Both the position numbers and the translations under genes were made by a program. Below, one piece after another: positions 25,346 through 34,145 of a stretch of DNA of 64,000 nucleotides. Source of the DNA: VYDC01 sp963667515 (GTDB lineage Bacteria; Chloroflexota; Dehalococcoidia; UBA2979). Numbering within the stretch: the stretch's first letter is position 1; every line of letters starts with the position of its first letter. Location of the stretch: assembly GCA_963667515.2 (NCBI GenBank), contig CAXXXY010000002.1:124001-188000 (forward strand). The letters run 5' to 3'. A model generated the notes under the pieces. The model searched no databases, had not been told where the DNA came from, and saw only the letters and a list, made by a program, of their open reading frames with translations.

Positions 25346-26125
25346 GTGCTCGCCGAGCTGCTGGCGATCTCGCCCGGCTGGTCGGCGAGCTTCCTGCTCA
25401 TGCTGGGCCGGCTCACGGCGGCGCTCGCCGTGATGCCGATCTTCGGCGCGCGCGGCGTGCCCCCGCAGGCGACGATCGGGCTCGCGCTGATCCTCTCGCT
25501 GGTGGTGCTGCCGCTGCAGCAGCCACCGCCCGTGCCCGTGCCCACGGACCTGCTGCCGTTCGCGGCGCAGCTGGGCTCGGAGGTGATCGTCGGGCTCGCG
25601 CTGGGCACCATGGTGCTACTGGTGTTCCAGGGGCTGGAGATGGGCGCCTCGCTGGTCGGCGTGCAGATGGGCTTCGGCCTCGCCGGCGTGGTCGACCCGC
25701 TGACGGGGGCGCAGTCCGGCGTGCTGGAGCAGCTCTACCGGCTGCTCGCCGCGCTGGTGTTCTTCGCCGTGCAGGGGCACCTGCTGGTGGTCTCGAGCCT
25801 CGTGGACAGCTGCGCGCTGGTGCCGCCGGGGACGGCCGACCTGTCGCTGATCGCGGGCGACCGCGCCGCGCTGTTCTTCGCCGAGCTCTTCGCGGTGGCG
25901 GTGCGCATCGCGCTGCCGGTGGCCGCGGCGCTGCTGCTGGCCGAGGTGGCGCTGGGGCTGGTCGCGCGCACCGTGCCGCAGATGAACATCCTGATCGTCG
26001 GCTTCCCCGCGAAGATCGCGGTCGGCCTCGTCGTGATCGTCGTCGCGCTGCCCGCGATGACCTCGTTCATGAGCGTCGTCTTCGGGCGCGCCCTGCTCGA
26101 GGTCAACGGGCTGCTGGCGGTCTAG
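25346..26125 (+). CDS. fliR: flagellar export gate protein FliR
   Basis: A 259-residue protein with about six hydrophobic helices. FLLMLGRLTAALAVMPIFGA at the start and VGVQMGFGLAGVVDPLTGAQ are typical of FliR. GTG 25346 follows a G-run 14 bp after fliQ. Completes the FliPQR gate. Intact. Confidence 0.9.
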   Translation: MLAELLAISPGWSASFLLMLGRLTAALAVMPIFGARGVPPQATIGLALILSLVVLPLQQPPPVPVPTDLLPFAAQLGSEVIVGLALGTMVLLVFQGLEMGASLVGVQMGFGLAGVVDPLTGAQSGVLEQLYRLLAALVFFAVQGHLLVVSSLVDSCALVPPGTADLSLIAGDRAALFFAELFAVAVRIALPVAAALLLAEVALGLVARTVPQMNILIVGFPAKIAVGLVVIVVALPAMTSFMSVVFGRALLEVNGLLAV

Positions 26126-26135
26126 GGGGCCCAGC

Positions 26136-27206
26136 GTGTCGTTCGAGCGCACCGAGCAGCCCACCCAGCGCAAGCGCGACGACGCGCGCCGCCGCGGCCA
26201 GGTGCCGCGCAGCCGCGAGGTGGACAGCGCGCTGGTGCTGCTGGCGGCGGTCGCCGCGCTGCGCTTCGGCGGGGGCGCGCTGTGGGGCGGACTGGAGGCG
26301 CTGCTCTACGACAGCCTCACGAGCATCGATCGCGACCCGTTCACCCTCGAGGTCACCTCCGTGGTCGGCGCCGAGCTCGTGTGGCGCTCGATCCTGCTGC
26401 TCATGCCGCTGCTGCTCGCGGTGGTCGCCGTGGCGCTGCTGGGCGGCGTGGCGCAGGCGGTCGGGCCGCTGCTGGCGCCGCAGGCGCTCAAGCCGCAGTT
26501 CTCGCGCCTCAACGTGCTCAAGGGGGCGAGCGGGTCTTCGCCTCCAAGCAGTCGCTGGTGCAGCTCGCGAAGACGCTGCTGAAGTTCGTGGCGATCGGCG
26601 GGATCGCCGCGCTCACGCTCTGGGAGCACTCCGACGAGGTGACCGCGATGGGGGTCGCGCAGCCGCTGGGCAACTCGCTCGACTCGCTCGTCGCGATCGG
26701 CTTCGACCTGGCGCTGCGCGTCGCCGCCGTGCTCGTCGTGCTCGCGGTGCTGGACTACGCCTTCCAGCGCTACGACCTGGCGGGCCAGCTGCGCATGACG
26801 AAGCAGGAGGTGAAGGACGAGCTCAGGTAGCAGGAGGGCGACCCGCAGGTGCGCGCGCAGCGCGACCGGGGGCGTCGCGCCTTCATGGCGCGTGATGGAG
26901 TCCGTGCGCGGCGCGGACGTGGTGCTGGTGAACCCGACGCACGTCGCGGTCGCGCTCGCCTACGACCCCACGAGCCACCGCGCGCCGCTGGTGGTCGCCA
27001 AGGGGCAGGAGCTGATCGCGCAGCGCATCCGCGAGTTCGCGCTGGAGCTCGGCATCCCGGTGATCCAGAACCCACCGCTCGCCCGCGCGGTCTTCGGCGC
27101 GGTGCTGATGGGCCGTGAGATCCCGCCCGAGCTGTACGAGGCCGTGGCGGAGGTGCTCGCCTTCGTCTACCGGCTGCGCTACGCCCGCCTCGGCGCGGCG
27201 GCCTAG
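26136..27206 (+). pseudogene. flhB: flagellar export switch flhB, three lesions
   Basis: GTG 26136 starts MSFERTEQPTQRKRDDARRR, standard FlhB. One base is lost near 26530 (frame change before ERVFASKQSLVQLAKTLLK). An in-frame TAG at 26828 follows RMTKQEVKDELR, exactly in the conserved cytoplasmic linker. Another 2-base loss near 26890 precedes MESVRGADVVLVNPTHVAVAL, which contains the self-cleavage motif NPTH. The C-terminal FlhB-C domain then reads to 27206. Pieces together equal a normal FlhB of about 357 residues. Three lesions make read error an unlikely full explanation. Confidence 0.87.
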
Positions 27207-27221
27207 GCGAGGGGGGCGCGC

Positions 27222-28909
27222 GTGGCGGTGCAACGGGGCGGCGCTGCCGCGCGCTTCACCCTGGACGCGATGCCCGGCAAGCAGATGGCGATCGACGCCG
27301 ACCTCAACGCCGGCCTCGTCACCGAGCAGGAGGCGAAGTCGGCCTCCTGCGCATCACGCAGGAGGCCGACTTCTACGGCTCCATGGACGGCGCCTCGAAG
27401 TTCGTGAAGGGCGACGCGATCGCGGGCCTGGTGATCGTGGCGATCAACCTCGTGGGCGGCATCGCCATCGGCGTGATGCAGAACGGGCTGGGCCCCGGCG
27501 AGGCGATCTCCACCTACTCGCTGCTGACGGTGGGCGACGGGCTGGTCTCGCAGATCCCGGCGCTGCTGATCTCGACGGCGACGGGCCTCGTCGTGACGCG
27601 CGCGGCGAGCGACGCCCACCTGGGCGCCGACATCGGGCGGCAGCTCTTCTCCAGCCCGCGCGCGCTCTTCATCGTCGCGGCCGTGCTCGGCCTCTTCGGG
27701 CTCGTACCGGGGCTTCCCCGATTCCCGTTCTTCGCCGTCGCCGGAATCATGGCCGCAGCCGGCTACCTCGTGCGCGAGCGCCTCGCCGTCAACGAGCGCG
27801 AGCAGGCCGAGGCGGTCGAAGTGCGGGAGGACGAGCGGGAGCACAGCGTCGACTCCGTGATGTCGATGCTGCAGGTCGATCCGCTGGAGGTGGAGGTCGG
27901 CTACGGGCTGATCCCGCTGGTGGACGAGGAGCGCGGCGGAACGCTGCTCAACCGCATCACGATCATCCGTCGCCAGGTAGCGGCGGAGCTGTGGATCGTG
28001 GTGCCGATGGTCCGCATTCGGGACAACCTGCAGCTCTCCGCCCAGAGCTACGTGGTGAAGCTGCGCGGGATCGAGGTCGGGCGTGGCGAGCTGATGCTGA
28101 ACCAGTTCCTCGCGATGAACTCCGGGACCGCCACGGAGGACCTCGAGGGCCGGCGCTCGACCGAGCCCGCCTTCGGGCTGCCCGCGATCTGGATCGCGCC
28201 CGAGGGCAAGCAGCACGCGGAGCTGGCCGGCTACACCGTGGTCGATCCGCCCTCGGTGCTCGCCACGCACCTCTCGGAGCTGGTGCGGCGCCACGCGCCC
28301 GAGCTGCTGTCGCGGCAGGACGTGCAGACGCTGCTTGCCCACCTCAAGGAGGAGTACCCCGCCGTCGTCGAGGAGCTGGTGCCGGGCGTGCTCACCGTCG
28401 GCGAGGTGCAGGGCGTGCTGCAGCTGCTGCTGTCGGAGGGCGTCTCCGTCCGCAACCTCGTCACCATCACCGAGACGCTGGTCGATCACGGGCGCATCTC
28501 CAAGGAGCCGGAGGCGCTGGCCGAGGCGGCGCGCGCCGCGCTCGCGCGGCAGATCTCGATGCAGCTCCGCGCCCCCGACGGGAGCCTGCACGCCGTGACG
28601 CTGCACCCGCTGCTGGAGCAGTCGCTGGCGGCGGCGCTCCAGCCCGGCGAGAGCGGCGCCTCGATCGTGATCGAGCCGGCGCTGCTGCAGCGGCTGCTCG
28701 CGCAGCTCGCGCAGCAGATCGAGCGCCGCACCGCCGAGGGCCGGCAGCCGCTGTTGCTCGTCTCCTCGCGCATCCGCCGGCCGCTCAGGCGGCTGCTGGA
28801 GCGCTCGCTGCCGCAGCTCTCCGTGCTCGCCTACAGCGAGGTGGCGCCCGAGGTCGAGGTGGAGGCGGTGGGGATGGTGGAGGTCGACGATGCCCAGCTC
28901 GTCGCCTAG
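27222..28909 (+). pseudogene. flhA: flagellar export platform flhA, 5'-deleted and frameshifted
   Basis: The frame opens at GTG 27222 and enters FlhA directly at AARFTLDAMPGKQMAIDADL, which in relatives lies near residue 140-150. The first three or four membrane helices are absent, a deletion of roughly 400 bp, with only 15 bp between it and flhB. At 27335-27373 a perfect hairpin replaces the expected charged codons and shifts the frame. Reading resumes with ITQEADFYGSMDGASKFVKG, the remaining helices and the complete cytoplasmic domain (LIPLVDEERGGTLLNRI ... VLTVGEVQGVLQLLLSEGVS). The product cannot form the export channel. Confidence 0.88.
27335..27373. repeat. 17-bp perfect inverted repeat at the flhA frameshift
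   Basis: GAAGTCGGCCTCCTGCG (27335-27351), loop CATCA, CGCAGGAGGCCGACTTC (27357-27373). The right arm encodes the conserved QEADF of FlhA; the left arm is its exact complement and does not encode the residues expected there. See findings. Confidence 0.92.
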
Positions 28910-30518
28910 GAGCTTCCGCGCGCCGACGCTCGCCGAGGCCTGCGCCCGCGCGCGCGCCGCGCTGGGCGAGGACACGGTCATCCTCTCGGCGCACGAGACC
29001 CGGCGCCCGGCGCTGCTGGGCCTGCGCCACCGCAACGAGGTGGAGGTGTTGGCGCAGCCGGCGGGCGCGCACGCACCGACCGATGCCGCGCTGCCGTGGC
29101 CGCTGGGCGGCCGCGTCGACACGCTGGTCGGGGGCGAGGACGCCACCGGCGAGGGGGAGGTCGCGGCGGCCCTCGCGCGCGAGGCGGCCAGCCGCGGCAT
29201 CGCCCCATTCGCGCCGGCGCGCGCGCCCATCGCGGTACCGCGACCGGCGCTGCTTGCGGTGGGGGGCAGCGCGGGGGCGGCGTCGCCGGACGGGCCGCCC
29301 GCCGATGCGGAGCTCGCCCCGCCCTCCGAGAACGTGCTCGCCGGCGCGGGCCTGGAGGCTGTGCCGCGCGCCGGCATCGCGGGCGGCGTCGCTCCGGAGC
29401 TCGCGGGCGGGCTCGTCGAGGAGCTTGCCGAGGAGCTGGCGCGCGGATCCGCGGCGCTGTTCGCCGCCCGGCCGCCCGAGGTGGAGCCCGCCGACCTCGT
29501 CGACGGGACGCCGGCGCTCGCCGACACCGAGGCCTCGCCGTTGCCCACGCCCGCGGGCGCGCCGCTCGCTCTCGACGCCGCGGCGCCGCCGGGCATGCTC
29601 GCGCGCATCCACGCCGAGCTCTCCACGGTGCGCGCGGTGGTGGAGAAGCTCGCGCTCGACCGCGCCGCCGAGCGCGTCGACGCCGGGCCGAAGGCGCTGC
29701 GCGACGCGCGCGCGCGGCTGGAGCAGCAAGGCGTGCCGACCGCGCTCGCCGTGCCCGCGCTCGACCGCGCGGCCGAGGCGCTGGCGCCCGGCGCGCGGCG
29801 CGACGCGATCCTGCGCACCGTCGAGCGGCAGCTGGCCGCGCGGCTGCCCGCGGCGCTGACGCTCGACCTCTCGCGCTCGCCGACCGCGATCGTGCTGGTC
29901 GGGCCCGGCGGCGCCGGGAAGACCACGGCGGCGGTCCGCCTCGGCCTCCAGATCGCGACCGAGCACGGGCGCCGCGTCACGCTCGCGGGGATGGACGTGG
30001 CGCGGGCGGGCGCGCCGCAGCAGCTCGCCGCCTACGGTGCCGCCGCCGGCCTTCCGGTGCGGCTCTGCTACACCCCGGGCGAGCTCTCGGCGCTGCTCTC
30101 CGAGGGCGGCAGCGACGTCGTGATCGTCGACACCGCGGGCCACAACGGCGCGCGCCGCGACCGCATGGCGGAGCTCGCCGCGCTCTGGCAGGCCGCGCCC
30201 GGGCGCACGGTGCTGCTGACGCTGCCCGCGACGATGAAGGAGGCGGACCTGCTGGCGGCCGCGCGCGCCTACGTGCCGGCCGCGCCCGCGGGCCTGCTGC
30301 TCACGCGCGTGGATGAGACTGCGAGCTTCGGCGCGCTGCTCTCGGTCGCCTGCGAGAGCGGGCTGGGCATCGCCTACACCACCCACGACGAGGCGGCGAC
30401 GGTCGCCCCGCGCCCCGGCGACAACCACGCGCTGGCCGTGGCGCTGCTCGCGGGCGCGTGGCCGGACCGTGATCGCGTCGCGGGGGCCCACATCGCGGTG
30501 GGACGTCCCGCTGGTTAG
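28890..30518 (+). CDS. flhF: flagellar GTPase FlhF
   Basis: A 542-residue SRP-type GTPase that sets flagellar number and place. N-terminal B domain (FRAPTLAEACARARAALGED), a long Ala/Pro-rich linker (about 60-230), an N-like helical domain and a G domain: P-loop GPGGAGKTT at about 338-346, DVARAGAPQQL in the place of the usual DTYR..A.EQL, VDTAGHNGARRD and TRVDET. The DVAR and GHNG forms deviate from consensus. ATG 28890 overlaps the flhA end by 20 bp. Intact. Its usual partner flhG is not next to it. Confidence 0.88.
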   Translation: MPSSSPRSFRAPTLAEACARARAALGEDTVILSAHETRRPALLGLRHRNEVEVLAQPAGAHAPTDAALPWPLGGRVDTLVGGEDATGEGEVAAALAREAASRGIAPFAPARAPIAVPRPALLAVGGSAGAASPDGPPADAELAPPSENVLAGAGLEAVPRAGIAGGVAPELAGGLVEELAEELARGSAALFAARPPEVEPADLVDGTPALADTEASPLPTPAGAPLALDAAAPPGMLARIHAELSTVRAVVEKLALDRAAERVDAGPKALRDARARLEQQGVPTALAVPALDRAAEALAPGARRDAILRTVERQLAARLPAALTLDLSRSPTAIVLVGPGGAGKTTAAVRLGLQIATEHGRRVTLAGMDVARAGAPQQLAAYGAAAGLPVRLCYTPGELSALLSEGGSDVVIVDTAGHNGARRDRMAELAALWQAAPGRTVLLTLPATMKEADLLAAARAYVPAAPAGLLLTRVDETASFGALLSVACESGLGIAYTTHDEAATVAPRPGDNHALAVALLAGAWPDRDRVAGAHIAVGRPAG

Positions 30519-30546
30519 CGGCGCCGCGAGGCGGGGCGGAGGTGCG

Positions 30547-31218
30547 ATGCCGGCGACGGCGGACTATATCGACCTCGCCGCCGGCGGGCCCCTCCACGTG
30601 CTGCCGCGCGGCGGCGAGGTGGCGCCCTCGTCGTCCTACGAGTCGACGGTGCGTCACGTCACCGACGCGGGGGTGCGCATCGACATGCCGCTGCGCGGCT
30701 CGGTCGCGCTCGAGCCCGCGGTCGGCGACGAGGTCACGCTGCTGGTGCAGCTGCACGATCGGCTCTACACCCTCGTCAGCGAGGTCACGGAGCTGCTGCC
30801 CGGCCTCGACGCCGTCCTGCTCGCGCCCCCGAGCGAGGCGCAGCAGGCCGATCAGCGCCGCTTCTACCGGCTGATCACCAGCATCCGCCCGCGCCGCGTC
30901 CGCCGCGTGACGAAGCACGGCGAGGAGCTGCAGCTGCTCACCGCGATGATCACCGATCTCTCGGGCGGTGGCGTGCAGCTGCGGCTGCAGCAGTGGATCC
31001 CGGTGGGCGCCCACCTGCGCCTCGAGTTCCCGCTGGGGGGCGATCCGCTGGACGTGGAGGTGGACTGCCTCGCGGTGGGGGTGCTGCGCCCGGACTCGCG
31101 GCGGGCCTTCTATCGCGTGAACGCGCGCTACGTGGACATCGCTCGCGACACGCAGGAGCGAATCATCCGCTTCATCTTCCGCCAGCAGCTCGCCCTCCGG
31201 CAGAGGGGCGTGCTCTAG
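30547..31218 (+). CDS. PilZ-domain flagellar brake protein, YcgR type
   Basis: A 223-residue protein with an N-terminal YcgR-like barrel (ESTVRHVTDAGVRIDMPLRG) and a C-terminal PilZ domain whose c-di-GMP motif RRFYR lies at about 104-108, followed by the second motif DLSGGGVQLR. Such proteins slow the motor or alter switching when c-di-GMP is bound. ATG 30547 after GGCGGAGGTGCG. Occupies the place where flhG often is. Intact. Confidence 0.85.
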   Translation: MPATADYIDLAAGGPLHVLPRGGEVAPSSSYESTVRHVTDAGVRIDMPLRGSVALEPAVGDEVTLLVQLHDRLYTLVSEVTELLPGLDAVLLAPPSEAQQADQRRFYRLITSIRPRRVRRVTKHGEELQLLTAMITDLSGGGVQLRLQQWIPVGAHLRLEFPLGGDPLDVEVDCLAVGVLRPDSRRAFYRVNARYVDIARDTQERIIRFIFRQQLALRQRGVL

Positions 31219-31578
31219 ATGGTGGTGATGAAGCTCGGTCTCTATGCGGCGGCGCTCACCTTCCTGGGGGTGACGTGGGCGTCGTGGTCGGTGGGCTACG
31301 CGCCGGAGCTGGCGCTCGTGCGCGGGCTGCTCGGCTTCATGGCGATGACCACCGTCGGCTAAGTGGGCGCGATCGTCGTGGTGACGGCCCCGCGGGTCGC
31401 GCAGTCGGCCGCCGCCGGCTCCGACCGCGAGCAGCAGGACGAGCGGCAGGACGACGAGGGGCCGTCGAGCGCCTTCGAGATCGGTGCTGCCGACGATCTG
31501 TCTGGGGGCGGCGCGGAGCCGATCCCCTTCCGCCCGGGCGCGGAGACGCCGGCCGACCTCGAGCGGCGGGCGGCGTGA
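31219..31578 (+). pseudogene. small membrane protein with in-frame stop
   Basis: ATG 31219 directly follows the ycgR-like stop and encodes MKLGLYAAALTFLGVTWASW and a second hydrophobic stretch up to TTVG, where TAA at 31360 interrupts. The same frame continues VGAIVVVTAPRVAQSAAAG and an acidic tail to TGA at 31578. One base change (TAC or TAT to TAA) would explain it. A two-helix membrane protein of about 119 residues is implied; I do not recognise a family. Confidence 0.55.
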
Positions 31579-31666
31579 GCCGGTGCGCGCGCGCCTCTCG
31601 GCGCGGGCGGCGAGCCCAGCAGCAGCCCGCGCGCCGGCGCGGGAGCGCAGGTGAGGGTGCGGGCAC

Positions 31667-32944
31667 GTGAGCGAGCCGAGCGGGAAGCGGCAGGGTGACG
31701 CTTCGCGCCGGTCGCGGGGCGCGGGCGACGGCGAGCCGCCGGAGACGAAACAAGCCGCGAAGGCGTCGGCATCGAGGGCGCGCGCGACGCCGGCCCCCGC
31801 TCCGAAGGCGGCGGCGTCGAAGAAGGCGCAGCCGCGCGCGGCGGCGACTCGCTCGAAGGCTGCGGGCGCGGCAGCGAAGGCGACGCCCGCGAAGAAGGCT
31901 CCCGGGGCTGCCACGCCGAAGCAGCCGCCCGCGAAGGCCACGACGGCGAAGCAGCCGACCGCGAAGGGAGCGGCCCCGGGGGCCTCGAAGGTGGCGCGGA
32001 ACACGGCGGGTAAGGGGGGCACTACGCGACCCACGACGAAGAAGACAGGCGCCGCGCGCGCGGCGGCGACGGGGGCGGACGCCGCGGGATCGGCCGCGAA
32101 GCCGCCCGCGACGGCTGCGAAGAAGCCGCCCGCGAGCGCCGCGGCGAAGCCGGCGCAGTCCGCCGCCCAGGCCAACCAGCAGGCGATCAACCGCGAGCTG
32201 TGGACGCGCTACGCGGAGACGCGCGACCCCGCGCTGCGCGAGCGGCTGATCCTGCAGTACGCGCCGCTGGTGAAGTACGTCATGGGTCGGCTGGCGATCA
32301 GCCTGCCCGCGATCCTGGACTACGAGGACATCCTCTCCTACGGCACGATCGGGCTGATCGAGGCGGTGGAGCGCTTCGACCAGGACAAGGGCGTGAAGTT
32401 CGAGACGTACGCGATCTCGCGCGTGCGCGGCTCGATCATCGACGCGCTGCGCTCGCTCGATCGGCTGCCGCGCTCGGTGCGCCAGAAGGCCAAGGACGCC
32501 GACGCCGCGATCACGAAGCTCACGGTCGACCTGGGCCGCGAGCCCACCGACGCCGAGGTGGCGGCGTCCCTCGGCGTCGCGCTCAAGGACCACCTGCAGC
32601 ACATCGTCGACGCCTCGTGGATCACGATCTCGCTCGACTCGGTGGGGCTGAGCGACGCGGATGACGACGCGCCGGGCGAGATGGCGGTCGCCGACCCCGA
32701 CGCCGAGGAGATCGGCGCCGACCTCGAGCGCGACGAGCTGATCGGGGAGCTTGCCGAGGCGATTCGGGAGCTCCTCGAGCGCGAGCAGCTCGTGCTGTCG
32801 CTCTACTACAAGGACGAGCTGACGATGCGCGAGGTGAGCAAGGTGCTCGGCATCTCCGAGTCGCGTGTCTGCCAGCTGCATGCGCGGGCGCTCTCGCGCC
32901 TGCGCAGCGGCATGGCGCGCATCCAGCAGGGAGAGGCCGCCTGA
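31667..32944 (+). CDS. fliA: flagellar sigma factor FliA (sigma-28) with Lys/Ala-rich N-terminal extension
   Basis: A 425-residue protein. Residues 1 to about 168 are repetitive Lys/Ala/Pro/Thr (AAGAAAKATPAKKAPG, PKQPPAKATTAKQPTAKG), like histone H1 tails. The rest is a complete sigma-28: region 2 (LVKYVMGRLA; YEDILSYGTIGLIEAVERFD; FETYAISRVRGSIIDALR), region 3 (LDRLPRSVRQKAKD) and region 4 (ELTMREVSKVLGISESRVCQLH). It should direct RNA polymerase to late flagellar promoters and be held by FlgM, encoded 2.8 kb downstream. GTG 31667. Intact. Confidence 0.92.
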   Translation: MSEPSGKRQGDASRRSRGAGDGEPPETKQAAKASASRARATPAPAPKAAASKKAQPRAAATRSKAAGAAAKATPAKKAPGAATPKQPPAKATTAKQPTAKGAAPGASKVARNTAGKGGTTRPTTKKTGAARAAATGADAAGSAAKPPATAAKKPPASAAAKPAQSAAQANQQAINRELWTRYAETRDPALRERLILQYAPLVKYVMGRLAISLPAILDYEDILSYGTIGLIEAVERFDQDKGVKFETYAISRVRGSIIDALRSLDRLPRSVRQKAKDADAAITKLTVDLGREPTDAEVAASLGVALKDHLQHIVDASWITISLDSVGLSDADDDAPGEMAVADPDAEEIGADLERDELIGELAEAIRELLEREQLVLSLYYKDELTMREVSKVLGISESRVCQLHARALSRLRSGMARIQQGEAA

Positions 32945-33495
32945 TGGCCACCACGGAGCTGGCGCTGCTCTCGCTCACCCTCGGCATCCCGGTGACCCTC
33001 GTCGCCATCGCGCTGCTGGCGAATGCCTACGTGGCCTGGCGCGGCGCGTCGAGGGCGCGAGCGGGCGCCTCGCTGGCCGCCGCGGCGGGCTCCCCGGCGC
33101 CGGGCACCGCCAGCGAGGCGGCGGAGGCGGAGCTCGTCGCCGAGCTCTCCGCCGCGATCGACGATCTGCGCCAGCAGCTCGCCGGGCAGCGCGAGGCGCT
33201 GGGCGGGATGCTCTCGGGCGGGGTGCCCGTGCAGGAGCGCGTGACGGCCGCGCCGCTGGCCGGCTTCGCGGCGGGCGCCGCGGGTGCCGGCGCGGCGAGC
33301 TACGCGTCGGTCGCGCGCACCATCGCCGGCCGCAGCGACGCCGCGGTGGGCGGGCTCGCGCCGCAGTCCGAGCTCGCGCTCGCCATCGACCAGCTCGCCC
33401 GCGATGGACTGTCGGACCGCGCTATCGCCCGCGAGCTGCGGGTGGGGCTGGAGGAGGTGCGCATTGCGCGCGAGCGGTCCGGTCGCAGCGCATGA
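32944..33495 (+). CDS. membrane-anchored protein with C-terminal helix-turn-helix-like segment
   Basis: A 183-residue protein with one N-terminal helix (ALLSLTLGIPVTLVAIALLA), an Ala-rich coiled segment (AELVAELSAAIDDLRQQLAGQRE) and a C-terminal part DQLARDGLSDRAIARELRVGLEEVRIA that reads like a helix-turn-helix. This layout is seen in proteins encoded after fliA or in flagellar operons of Firmicutes (DUF2802/DUF6115-like). ATG overlaps the fliA stop (TGATG). Function unknown. Confidence 0.65.
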   Translation: MATTELALLSLTLGIPVTLVAIALLANAYVAWRGASRARAGASLAAAAGSPAPGTASEAAEAELVAELSAAIDDLRQQLAGQREALGGMLSGGVPVQERVTAAPLAGFAAGAAGAGAASYASVARTIAGRSDAAVGGLAPQSELALAIDQLARDGLSDRAIARELRVGLEEVRIARERSGRSA

Positions 33496-34145
33496 CCGGC
33501 GCGCTCCGCGCGCGGTGGCGGCTCGCTTTGCTGGGTGGGCTGCTGGCGGCGCTGATCGCGGCCGGCCTGGTGCCCTCGCCGTCGCGCGTGGCGATGGCGA
33601 ACGGCGTGCCCACGCTCGTGCAGCTCTCGTACCTGGACGGGCTCTCGAACTGTGGGCCGGAGGACGCGACGGGCGAGCTGGAGCTGGCGTTCGGCGAAGG
33701 CCGCGCCACGTTGACCGCGCAGGGGCTGCCGCGGCTTCAGACCAGCCGCTACCAGGGGTGGCTCGTGAACTCTGAGTCCAACGACGCGATCTCGATCGGG
33801 CGCTTCGACGCCAGCTCGGGCGGCGACGTGCTGCTGGATGCGATGCTCCCGCCGATCGTCGACTTCGGCTTCGACCTCTTCATCGTCACGGTCGAGCCCG
33901 AGCCGGACGACGCGCCGCAGCCCACCGCCGAGCGCTCGATCGGCGGCTTCTTCACGCTCGTCGGGCAGCCGTCCGCCGACGGCAGCGGCGAGACCGGGAC
34001 CGCGGGCGGCACGAGCCTCCCCGCGGAGCTCCCCAACACCGGCGACCCCACGCTGTTCACGGACGTCGGGCGGCTGGGGCTGCTCGCGGCGGTGATGGGG
34101 CTGTCGCTCTTCGTCGGCCTGCGCCTGGGACGGAAGAGCGCATGA
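33492..34145 (+). CDS. secreted protein with anti-sigma-like domain and LPNTG sorting-type tail
   Basis: A 217-residue protein: N-terminal signal or anchor helix (LALLGGLLAALIAAGLVPSP), a beta-rich outer domain resembling the extracytoplasmic part of RskA-type anti-sigma factors (SRYQGWLVNSESNDAISIGR; FDLFIVTVEPEPDD), a Gly/Thr linker, then LPNTG followed by a hydrophobic helix (LLAAVMGLSLFVGLRL) and GRKSA. That tail has the form of a sortase signal. It overlaps the genes on both sides by 4 bp within the flagellar operon. Role unknown. Confidence 0.65.
   Translation: MTGALRARWRLALLGGLLAALIAAGLVPSPSRVAMANGVPTLVQLSYLDGLSNCGPEDATGELELAFGEGRATLTAQGLPRLQTSRYQGWLVNSESNDAISIGRFDASSGGDVLLDAMLPPIVDFGFDLFIVTVEPEPDDAPQPTAERSIGGFFTLVGQPSADGSGETGTAGGTSLPAELPNTGDPTLFTDVGRLGLLAAVMGLSLFVGLRLGRKSA

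Noticed and set aside
27203..29980. A 925-codon open frame on the minus strand opposite flhA/flhF
   Set aside because: Composition is that of an antisense shadow in GC-rich DNA; no recognisable domain, and the plus strand encodes conserved FlhA and FlhF.
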